Below are positions 7,280-14,258 of a stretch of 64,000 nucleotides of DNA, piece after piece. Under the pieces are notes generated by a model. That model did no database searches, was not told where the DNA came from, and worked only from the letters and a program-made list of their open reading frames with translations. The stretch is from WQXF01 sp031553615 (GTDB lineage Bacteria > Bacillota > Clostridia > Christensenellales > Aristaeellaceae), in the NCBI GenBank assembly GCA_031553615.1, contig JAVBLJ010000001.1, positions 1 to 64,000 on the forward strand, in the 5' to 3' direction. The position numbers and the translations under genes were made by a program. How positions within the stretch are numbered: the first letter of the stretch is position 1; every line of letters starts with the position of its first letter.

Positions 7280-8534
7280 CGCCTTTCCCCCCTGTCTGCA
7301 TGTATTCGGCGGGGCTTATGCCGTAGGTTTTGTTGAATAGGCGGGTGAAGTAATAGGGATCGTCGAATCCCAGGGCCTCGGCGACGTCCTTCACCTTGTG
7401 GTTGCCGCTGCGCAGCAGCAGGGCGGCCTTGTCCATCTTGCGCTCGTTGATGTACTGGATGAGCGGAGTGCCCACCCTTTGCCCGAACGTACGCGATAGG
7501 TAGCTGGGGTTCAGGCGGATGTGCGCGGCGATCTCGCTGAGCGAAAGCCGCCGATCGATGTGCTCGTGGATGTAGGCCAGCGCGCGGTCGATGGGGTCGC
7601 CGGAGGGGGCGCTGCCCGCATCGTCCCAGAGCAGGGCGCCTTGCCCCTCCTCCGAAAGGTAGGCGGGCAGATCGGCCAACTTCTCCCAAAGCGCGGCCGG
7701 GTTGCCGCCCGCGCAGAAGTGCAGAATATCGGCGCTGGCTTGCAGATAGATTTGCATCTGCGCGTCCAGCTTCTTCAGCAAATCCATGACGTGGCCGGGC
7801 TTGATGGGATCGGCGACGGCGAAGAGCAGCATGTTGGGCAGCGGGCCCTGCGCCATGCTCAGCGAGGGGAAGGCCTTGAACGCCTCCTGAACCATGGTGC
7901 GCAGCGGCCCATAGAGGCGCGGGAAATCGTGCAGGTGCTGCGAGGCGGCGTGCTTGATGCGCACGCAGAACACGTGCAAATCCGGCGGCAGCCCGGGGCG
8001 CGCGCCGGGATTGCCGCCCTGCCCTGCGCCTTGAACGAAGCCGACCAGCGCTTGCGCCAGCTCGGCCTTGCCGCGCCCAGCCGGGCCCGGGGCGGGGGCG
8101 CTGTCCTGCCTGCGGCCCGCCGCAGCCTTGAGCCGATGCATCACCGTTTCGAACGCGGCCTGATCGAAGTTGACCTTGAGGTAATAATCCTCCGCGCCCA
8201 GCCGGAGCGCGGCCTTTACGCTCTCCACATCGCTGAGGTTGCTGAGCACCAGCGTGGTGACGGGCAGCTTGCGCTGGGCGATCTGCTCCAGCAGCGCCAA
8301 GCCATCCATGCCGGGCATCACGATATCGGTGATCAGGATATCCGGAGCGAGCGCTTCGAGCTTGCGCAGCGCGTCCAGGCCGTTATCGGCGGTATCGACG
8401 ATGGTGAAGCCGTTGCGCTCCCAATCGTAGAGCGCGCGCAGCGAGATGCGCACGAACTGCTCATCGTCCACGATCAGGACCTTGAGCATCGCGTTGCTTG
8501 GCGTCGCATTTTGGGGGATCTCGTTATTCGCCAT
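7272..8534 (-). CDS. YesN-type response regulator (receiver + AraC-type HTH)
   Basis: 420-residue DNA-binding regulator. The receiver has acidic VDDEQ near residue 23, phospho-Asp70 in DILITDIVMPGMDG and VLSNLSDVESVKAALRLGAEDY. A long middle domain follows. The last 100 residues are an AraC/XylS double helix-turn-helix (LSLSEIAAHIRLNPSYLSRTF and VKDVAEALGFDDPYYFTRLF). The open frame runs to 8885, but that part overlaps the kinase; ATG 8534 has aaggagg 9 bases upstream and overlaps the kinase stop by 11 bases, showing translational coupling. It probably activates the divergent transporter promoter through the inverted repeat at 10521-10598. Confidence 0.93.
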   Translation of the reverse strand: MANNEIPQNATPSNAMLKVLIVDDEQFVRISLRALYDWERNGFTIVDTADNGLDALRKLEALAPDILITDIVMPGMDGLALLEQIAQRKLPVTTLVLSNLSDVESVKAALRLGAEDYYLKVNFDQAAFETVMHRLKAAAGRRQDSAPAPGPAGRGKAELAQALVGFVQGAGQGGNPGARPGLPPDLHVFCVRIKHAASQHLHDFPRLYGPLRTMVQEAFKAFPSLSMAQGPLPNMLLFAVADPIKPGHVMDLLKKLDAQMQIYLQASADILHFCAGGNPAALWEKLADLPAYLSEEGQGALLWDDAGSAPSGDPIDRALAYIHEHIDRRLSLSEIAAHIRLNPSYLSRTFGQRVGTPLIQYINERKMDKAALLLRSGNHKVKDVAEALGFDDPYYFTRLFNKTYGISPAEYMQTGGKGDA

Positions 8535-10419
8535 CGCTTGCGCCTCCTTGTGCCGAAGGATCGGGCTCGGTCGTGCGCTCGTAGGGGAAGCGGAGGGTGG
8601 TTCGGGTGCCTTGGCCCAGCTCGCTCTCCAGCGTGTACTGGAACGCATCGCCGAACCGCATGAACAGCCGCTCGCGCACGTTGTTGAGCCCAATGCCGCT
8701 GAACCTTTTGCGCGTATTGACGGGGGCCTGGGGATCGAAGCCCTTGCCATCGTCGGCGACGGTGACCACCAGGCAATCGCCCTCCAGCGCGCTATCCACG
8801 TGGATGTGCAGCATGCGGTCGTCCATGCCGTGAATGATGGAATTTTCGATGATGGGCTGCAGCATGAGGCGGATGACCCGCGCATCGGCGGCTTCGGGCG
8901 CGATGCTGTAGGTGGCGTCGATCATGCCCGCGTACTTGATGTGCTGCAAATCCACGTAAGCGCGTGCCACGGCCAGCTCCTGCGCCAGCGAGGGCGTCTC
9001 GTTGGCGGCATCCAGCGTGTACTGCAAAATGGCGCACAGGTTGGTGATGCCGGTGGCCACCGACTTGACGCCGTTGAGCTCGGCCACGTATTGGAACGAA
9101 TGCAGCGTGTTGAACAGAAAGTGCGGATTGATCTGGTATTGCAGCACCTCCAGCTCCAGCTGGTGCCGCCGCTGCGTCATCTCCTTATTTTGCGCAAACA
9201 GCTCGTTGATCTGCGCGACCATCAGGTCGACGTGGCGGCTCAGCTCGCCCATTTCGTCGGGGGATGCATCGTTCAGGCGGCGGCTGAAATCGCCCTGGGA
9301 AACCTGCTGGGTGAACACGCTGATGCGCTCGATGGGCCGGTTGATCGAGCGGCGGATGACCAGCGAGAAGGCGATGCCCAGCAGCATCATGAGCAGCACC
9401 GCCACGATGATGGGCAGTAGCGTGCGCCGGGTCGCCAAATCCAGCGCGGCCTTGGGCAGGATTCCCAGCACCGTCCAGCCGGTCTTTTGCTGGGTGTGCT
9501 GCACCACCACGCTGGCCACGCCCTCCACGTTGGCATGCCAATATGCGCCGGAGGCGGAGGCCAGCCGCGCGTAGTCGGGCATGATCTCCGCGATGCTCTC
9601 CGGGCGGCTTTGCCCGTTCCACAGCACGATCTGCCCGCTTTCGGGCACCAGGATGATCTTCTGCACGTCGCCGCCCTGCACCTGCGGCGTAAGGTCGATG
9701 GCGTGGATCAGCTGCTCCGCGTCCACGTAGATCAGCACGTAGCCGAGCAGCTTGCCGATTTGGCTGGAGGAGAATATTTTGCGCATGAGCACGATGCACG
9801 GGTTGCCGTTTTCATCGGCGGTATGGAGCCAGCGGCGGTACGCGGGTTCGGCGGCGAACGCGCCGAGCTGCGCATCCAGATCGGCTTGCCGGAGGTGCGT
9901 GAAGCCGGTGCCGGCCAATGCCTCGAAACCCGTGCCAATCGAGCCGGTGCCGGTTGAGCCTGCGCCGGTTGAACCCGTGCCGGCGGAAGCCGTGTCGGCT
10001 GAATCCGTGTCGGCTGAATCCGTGTCGGCTGAATCCGTTTCAGTAAGGCCGGTGCTATAGATGGCAAAGCCCTTCATGTAGCTTTCCCACATGAACAGGC
10101 TGTTGAAGGCCAGCTTGGCGGCCTGGCTGAGCTGCGCATTGTGGGTATCGTCGCTTTGGCTGTTGAGCGCGCTCTGCACGATGGCGTCCATCATGATGCC
10201 GTCGCTCACGCTTTCGCATTTGCCCATGTGAAAATCCAATATGGTGGCGTAGAGCTGTATCCCCTGCTGGGTGGAGGCGCTCAAGCGATCGTACACCGTG
10301 CGCTGCGCATTGGTGTAAAAAAACACCGAAAGCACCAGGATAGGGAAGATGCACATGATGAGCAGCGAGGCGGTCAGCCGCGTGCTGATTCTCGTGCGCC
10401 GAAGCGACCAGGTGTGCAT
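8524..10419 (-). CDS. YesM-type sensor histidine kinase
   Basis: 631-residue membrane kinase. Transmembrane helix about 14-36, extracytoplasmic sensor about 37-333, second helix about 334-356, HAMP segment (NRPIERISVFTQQVSQGDFS), then His_kinase domain with phospho-His433 in YQINPHFLFNTLH, and an HATPase with LMLQPIIENSIIHG and GKGFDP plus GIGLNNVRERL. The sensor domain holds a low-complexity insert (residues about 124-163, Thr/Asp/Ser/Ala/Gly) encoded by eight 15-bp units. ATG 10419 has gagggag about 8 bases upstream. First gene of the kinase-regulator-lipoprotein operon, divergent from an ABC transporter. Confidence 0.94.
   Translation of the reverse strand: MHTWSLRRTRISTRLTASLLIMCIFPILVLSVFFYTNAQRTVYDRLSASTQQGIQLYATILDFHMGKCESVSDGIMMDAIVQSALNSQSDDTHNAQLSQAAKLAFNSLFMWESYMKGFAIYSTGLTETDSADTDSADTDSADTASAGTGSTGAGSTGTGSIGTGFEALAGTGFTHLRQADLDAQLGAFAAEPAYRRWLHTADENGNPCIVLMRKIFSSSQIGKLLGYVLIYVDAEQLIHAIDLTPQVQGGDVQKIILVPESGQIVLWNGQSRPESIAEIMPDYARLASASGAYWHANVEGVASVVVQHTQQKTGWTVLGILPKAALDLATRRTLLPIIVAVLLMMLLGIAFSLVIRRSINRPIERISVFTQQVSQGDFSRRLNDASPDEMGELSRHVDLMVAQINELFAQNKEMTQRRHQLELEVLQYQINPHFLFNTLHSFQYVAELNGVKSVATGITNLCAILQYTLDAANETPSLAQELAVARAYVDLQHIKYAGMIDATYSIAPEAADARVIRLMLQPIIENSIIHGMDDRMLHIHVDSALEGDCLVVTVADDGKGFDPQAPVNTRKRFSGIGLNNVRERLFMRFGDAFQYTLESELGQGTRTTLRFPYERTTEPDPSAQGGASDGE
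9931..10050. repeat. Eight 15-bp tandem units within the kinase sensor domain
   Basis: The units at 9991, 10006 and 10021 are identical (cgtgtcggctgaatc); the other five are degenerate forms. The period keeps the frame and encodes a five-residue repeat (T-D-S-A-D on the coding strand). Confidence 0.95.
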
Positions 10420-10470
10420 CTTTATCGCTCCCTCTGCGCAGGCTGCGCGCTGCCCAACTATCTTGACAGC

Positions 10471-10499
10471 AATATATCATAAAGCGGAGAGTAAGCCAA
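10471..10499 (-). promoter_or_regulatory. Promoter of the kinase operon
   Basis: On the minus strand TTGGCT, 17-bp spacer, TATATT, starting transcription about 45 bases before the kinase ATG. Confidence 0.7.
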
Positions 10500-10520
10500 G
10501 GGCCGCTTGTTTTTACCTCG

Positions 10521-10598
10521 TTCGGATTATCTTTACCACGGGCCGCTCCGGGAGGCTTTGCGCCAGGGTATTCCTCCCAAAAGTAAAAATAATCCGAA
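10521..10598. promoter_or_regulatory. Long inverted repeat between divergent promoters (candidate regulator site pair)
   Basis: ttcggattatctttac (10521-10536) and gtaaaaataatccgaa (10583-10598) are reverse complements at 15 of 16 positions, with 46 bases between them. The left arm ends 21 bases from the -35 box of the leftward promoter, the right arm 19 bases from the -35 of the rightward promoter. This symmetric placement fits an activator such as the adjacent AraC-type regulator acting on both units. Confidence 0.7.
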
Positions 10599-10617
10599 AA
10601 GCTCCAAAAATCATCTA

Positions 10618-10646
10618 TTGTTTATTTGTGACAGGTTTTCTACAAT
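10618..10646 (+). promoter_or_regulatory. Promoter of the ABC transporter operon
   Basis: TTGTTT, 17-bp spacer, TACAAT. The weak -35 box fits a promoter that needs an activator. The GTG start lies 60 bases downstream. Confidence 0.6.
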
Positions 10647-10705
10647 AAAAACATCGATTTGGCTAGGAAATTGCGCCAAGTCAACATGCATAAGGAGGAT
10701 CTATC

Positions 10706-12070
10706 GTGAAGAAACTACTTTCTATCCTGCTGGTGGCCATGATGGTGATCGGCCTGAGCTCGAGCTTCGCCATGGCGGCGGAATTCGAGAACATGGAGCT
10801 CAACGTGGCCGCGTTCGAGGGCGGCTACGGCCGCACCTACTGGGAGGACATCGTCGCCAAGTTTGAGGCTGCCTACCCCGGCGTGAAGGTCAACCTGACC
10901 ATCGATCCGGAAATCGGCAACATCCTGGCCCCGCAGACCGCGGTGGGCGAGTGGCCGGACGTGATCTCGATCTCCGACACCGAGCGCAGCGGCCTGGTCA
11001 CCTCCATGATCAAGAACCAGGAGCTGCTCGACCTGACCGATCTGTTCAACGGCGAGAGCCTGGATCGTCCCGGCACCGCGCTGAAGGACATCATCGTGCC
11101 CGGCATGCTGGACAGCACCAAGTACGCGCCCTATGGCGACGGCAAGATCTACCTGGCGCCCTTCAACGTGGGCCCCATGGGCATGGTCTACAACAAGAAG
11201 CTGTTCGCCGACAAGGGCTGGGCCCTGCCCCAGACCTGGGATGAGTTCTTCGCCCTGGGCGAGGAGCTGAAGAAGCCCGAGAACTTCGTGGAGATCGATG
11301 GCCAGCAGGTGCAGCGCGCGCTGTTCACCTACCAGGGCATCTACGCCGGTTACTTGGAATCCGTGCTGTGGCCCGCGGTGGCCGGTGCGGGCGGCCTGGA
11401 AGCCACCAGCAAGATCTGCAACTACGAGGAAGGCTCCTTCAACACCCCCGAGATGCAGGAAATGCTGAACAACTTCGCCAAGCTGGGCACCGAAGGCTAC
11501 CTGATGGAAGGCACCGTGGCGCTCAACCACACCCAATCCCAGACCGACATGATGCTGGGCAAGGCCCTGTTCATCCCCAACGGCACCTGGATGGAAGGCG
11601 AAATGGCCGATAGCCCCCGCGAGGAAGGCTTCGAATTTGGCCTGATGCCCGCGCCGGTGCTCAAGGATGGCATGGATCACTACGTGCTTTCGAGCTATGA
11701 GCAGCTGGAGATCCCCAAGGCCGCGAAGAACCCCGAGCTGGCCAAGGAATTCATCCGCTTCATCTACACCAACGAATCCATCATCTCCTTCGCCAAGAAC
11801 GGCAACGGCACCATCGCCGTGACCGACGCGAAGGATATCGCCAAGGATTCCCTCTCCAGCGGCGTGTACGGCATGTTCTCCGCCTACGAGACCGGCAAGT
11901 TCATGCTCATGAACTTCGCCACCCTGCCGGAAAACTGCAAGGTGGAAGTTTACAAGCTGGTGTTCGACGACAGCATGGGCCCGCTGGTAACCGGCAAGCT
12001 CCCGGTGGCCGATTACATCAAGCTGATCGAGGATGCGTTCGCCGAGATTCGCACCGACATGGCGAAGTAA
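10706..12070 (+). CDS. Sugar ABC transporter extracellular solute-binding protein (family 1)
   Basis: 454-residue secreted binding protein. The N-terminal signal peptide (MKKLLSILLVAMMVIGL) ends near AMAAEF. The fold is SBP_bac_1 (maltose/oligosaccharide type) with VAAFEGGYGRTYWEDIV, FEAAYPGVKV, the YAPYGDGKIYLAPF block and TWDEFFALGEEL. It is paralogous to the lipoprotein at 5900-7279. GTG 10706 is preceded by aaggaggat at 6-8 bases. It leads an operon with two permeases; an intrinsic terminator follows it, which would raise binding-protein levels over permease. No ATPase is encoded nearby, so a shared MsmX-type ATPase elsewhere is likely (inference). Confidence 0.93.
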   Translation: MKKLLSILLVAMMVIGLSSSFAMAAEFENMELNVAAFEGGYGRTYWEDIVAKFEAAYPGVKVNLTIDPEIGNILAPQTAVGEWPDVISISDTERSGLVTSMIKNQELLDLTDLFNGESLDRPGTALKDIIVPGMLDSTKYAPYGDGKIYLAPFNVGPMGMVYNKKLFADKGWALPQTWDEFFALGEELKKPENFVEIDGQQVQRALFTYQGIYAGYLESVLWPAVAGAGGLEATSKICNYEEGSFNTPEMQEMLNNFAKLGTEGYLMEGTVALNHTQSQTDMMLGKALFIPNGTWMEGEMADSPREEGFEFGLMPAPVLKDGMDHYVLSSYEQLEIPKAAKNPELAKEFIRFIYTNESIISFAKNGNGTIAVTDAKDIAKDSLSSGVYGMFSAYETGKFMLMNFATLPENCKVEVYKLVFDDSMGPLVTGKLPVADYIKLIEDAFAEIRTDMAK

Positions 12071-12095
12071 GCCCAAATCCCCTTCACCGACGACA

Positions 12096-12139
12096 TGCCC
12101 TGCCTGCGTCCCAGCCGTGGGGCCAGGCAGGGCTTTTAT
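12096..12139 (+). terminator. Stem-loop/partial terminator between binding protein and permeases
   Basis: gccctgcctg pairs with caggcagggc and is followed by ttttat. It lies 26 bases after the stop codon inside the operon, so partial read-through or a processing stop is expected. Confidence 0.7.
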
Positions 12140-12143
12140 GAAT

Positions 12144-12200
12144 CCTTGCCTCCCTTGTCAAAGAGAGGGGAACCGCGTGAGCGGGGGAGGGATTCCGATT
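12144..12200. repeat. Short intergenic palindromic repeat
   Basis: ttgcctcccttgtcaaagag followed by aggggaaccgcgtgagcggg and ggagggattcc folds on itself. From memory it resembles a repeat type common between genes of gut clostridia. Only this copy is seen in the window. The rest of 12200-12245 shows nothing. Confidence 0.45.
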
Positions 12201-12257
12201 CAAGCCCGGGCGCTCCGTCCCCCAGCCCCATTCTGCCAGTAAACTGTGCGAGGAGGA

Positions 12258-13202
12258 ATGGATCTCTTGCAAAGCGTATCTGCCAAAAAATCGCGCGTGG
12301 GGCGGATGCCCTATGGATTCCTGGCGCTGTGCGTGGTGCCCACGCTGGTGCTGCTGATCGTGTTCGTGATCATGCCTACGGTCAACGCGCTGCTCATGTC
12401 CTTCACCAACGCCGCCAACATGAGCGCGACCGCCAAGCGCTCCTTCATCTTCCTGGATAACTACATCTATATGTTCACCAAGGATGCGACCTTCCTGCAA
12501 TCCCTGGGCAACACGCTGAAGCTGCTGGCCGTCGTGCCTGCGGTCACGGTGTTCCTGGCGCTGGTGTTCGCGTTTTTGCTTACGCAGACCAAGCTGCGCG
12601 AGCGCGGCGTGTACCGCGTGCTGTTCTTCCTACCCAGCGTGATCTCGCTGACGGTGGTGGGCATCGTGTGGGCCTGCATATTCGATCCGCGCTCCACCGG
12701 CGTGGCCAACCAGATGATGATCGCGCTGGGTCAGCCCCCGGTGATGTGGCTGGGCGAGGAGAGCGTCGCTCTGTGGTGCATCGCGTTTGTGCTGATCTGG
12801 CAGGCGCTGGGCTACTACATGGTGATGCACATCGCGGCCATCGACGGCATTTCGCAGGACGTGTACGAGGCGGCCTCCATCGATGGCGCCAACCAATTCG
12901 GCAAGTTCACGCGCATCACGTTGCCGCTGCTGAAGGACACCATCGGCATCACCTTCGTGCTCTCGATGTCGGGCACCATCAACCTCAGCTACATCGTATC
13001 GAACATTATGACCAACGGCGGCCCCGCCAACTCCACGCTGGTGCTGATCCAGCACATGTACCGCATGGCCTTTGGCGCAAGCGCCAACTTCGGCTACGCG
13101 ATGGCGATCACGGTGTTCTCGCTCGCGCTGGCCTTCGTGCTTTCCACGCTTTCGCGCAAGCTGACCTACCAAAACGACAACCAGCAAGGAGGCGGCGCAT
13201 GA
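12258..13202 (+). CDS. Sugar ABC transporter permease, MalF type
   Basis: About 314-residue permease with six predicted membrane helices (first at LALCVVPTLVLLIVFVIMP). The EAA loop is EAASIDGANQFGKF with RITLPLL, which docks the ATPase. It takes substrate from the binding protein at 10706-12070. The start is uncertain: ATG 12258 lies only one base after AGGAGG, whereas TTG 12267 in the same frame has an ideal 10-base spacing; GTG 12246 lacks a site. The stop codon overlaps the start of the next permease (ATGATGA). Confidence 0.92.
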   Translation: MDLLQSVSAKKSRVGRMPYGFLALCVVPTLVLLIVFVIMPTVNALLMSFTNAANMSATAKRSFIFLDNYIYMFTKDATFLQSLGNTLKLLAVVPAVTVFLALVFAFLLTQTKLRERGVYRVLFFLPSVISLTVVGIVWACIFDPRSTGVANQMMIALGQPPVMWLGEESVALWCIAFVLIWQALGYYMVMHIAAIDGISQDVYEAASIDGANQFGKFTRITLPLLKDTIGITFVLSMSGTINLSYIVSNIMTNGGPANSTLVLIQHMYRMAFGASANFGYAMAITVFSLALAFVLSTLSRKLTYQNDNQQGGGA

Positions 13203-14077
13203 TGAAAAAGCCTCCGATGAAAAAGCCTCCGGCGATGCATCGCCCGGCGAAGGGCCTGATCGCGCAGTGGGCGGTTCGCCTGCTGCTGATTGCGACGACC
13301 GTGCTGCTGATGTACCCGATCGTATGGAACGTGCTGGCCTCGTTTAAGACCAACACCGAATTCCTGATGAACCAGGTTTCGCTGCCCAAGGGCTTCGCAT
13401 GGGACAACTACGTGCGCGCCTTCACCAAGGCCAGCATGGGCGAGTATTTCTTCAATTCCGTGCTGGTGGTGGCGCTATCCACTGCGCTGCTGGTGCTATT
13501 CGTGGTGCCGACCTCGTATGCGCTGGCGCGCTACCGCTTCTTTGGCTCCAAGCTGATCGAGGCGGTGATCATGACCTGCATCTTTATCCAGGCGGCCTAC
13601 ATCATGGTGCCGCTGTACGCGCAGATGTACCGGCTGAGCATGATCGACAACCTGCTCGCGCTCAGCCTGGTGTACGCGGTGCTCAACTTCCCGTTCTCCA
13701 TCTTTCTACTTTCCGGTTTCATGCGCACCATCCCGCGCAGCTACGAGGAGGCGGCGCGCATCGACGGCTGCACCAACCTGCGCATATTGGTGAATGTGAT
13801 CGTGCCGCTAGCCAAGGCGGGCATTGCCACGGTGGTGATGCTTTCGGCCATGGGCTTTTGGAACGAGTACCCGCTGGCGCTGGTGCTGCTGCGCACCGCA
13901 GAAAAAAGAACGCTGCCCGTCGGGCTGGCGCACCTTTACCAGGTGCAGAAGCGGGCCACCGATTTCGGCGCGCTGTTTGCGGCGCTGGTCATCGTGCTGG
14001 TGCCCACCATCGCCATTTACCTGGTGGGGCAGCGGTACCTGCTGCGCGGCATTGGCGCGGGCGGCTTGAAGGAGTAA
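13199..14077 (+). CDS. Sugar ABC transporter permease, MalG type
   Basis: 292-residue permease with six helices. The EAA motif is EEAARIDGCTNLRIL, with VIVPLAK after it. ATG 13199 overlaps the preceding stop by 4 bases with aaggaggcgg upstream, so the two permeases are translationally coupled and probably form a heterodimer. Codons 2-11 are an exact duplication (MKKPP twice). The open frame extends far upstream in the overlapping frame of the previous gene; that part is not coding. Terminator 38 bases after the stop. Confidence 0.93.
   Translation: MMKKPPMKKPPAMHRPAKGLIAQWAVRLLLIATTVLLMYPIVWNVLASFKTNTEFLMNQVSLPKGFAWDNYVRAFTKASMGEYFFNSVLVVALSTALLVLFVVPTSYALARYRFFGSKLIEAVIMTCIFIQAAYIMVPLYAQMYRLSMIDNLLALSLVYAVLNFPFSIFLLSGFMRTIPRSYEEAARIDGCTNLRILVNVIVPLAKAGIATVVMLSAMGFWNEYPLALVLLRTAEKRTLPVGLAHLYQVQKRATDFGALFAALVIVLVPTIAIYLVGQRYLLRGIGAGGLKE
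13202..13231. repeat. Exact 15-bp tandem duplication at a permease start
   Basis: atgaaaaagcctccg occurs twice in a row, duplicating MKKPP together with an in-frame ATG. Confidence 0.95.
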
Positions 14078-14114
14078 CGCCTTGATTGGCCGATACTCCC
14101 CGCAGATACTACAA

Positions 14115-14156
14115 ACCGCAAGCACCTCTCCGGCTGGAGGGGTGCTTGCGGTTTTG
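14115..14156 (+). terminator. Intrinsic terminator of the ABC transporter operon
   Basis: ccgcaagcacctctcc pairs with ggaggggtgcttgcgg, followed by tttt. Confidence 0.85.
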
Positions 14157-14258
14157 GGGTTCCAAGCGTTTCCCTTTCATTTTCGGCGGGTGTATGGCAT
14201 AATAAAAGAAACATAAAGTCTACATAATGCAATGTTTTGTGCAAAAGGAAGTGACCCA

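Noticed and set aside
7521..9420. Long plus-strand frames opposite the regulator and kinase
   Set aside because: Antisense shadows; the minus-strand proteins have complete domain motifs.
9931..10050. Possible CRISPR array
   Set aside because: The units are contiguous 15-mers without spacers and are inside a reading frame; the same applies to 42124-42213 and 52366-52437.
10715..12076. 453-residue open frame opposite the binding-protein gene
   Set aside because: Antisense shadow of a strongly supported gene; low-complexity His/Gly/Leu composition, no start signal.
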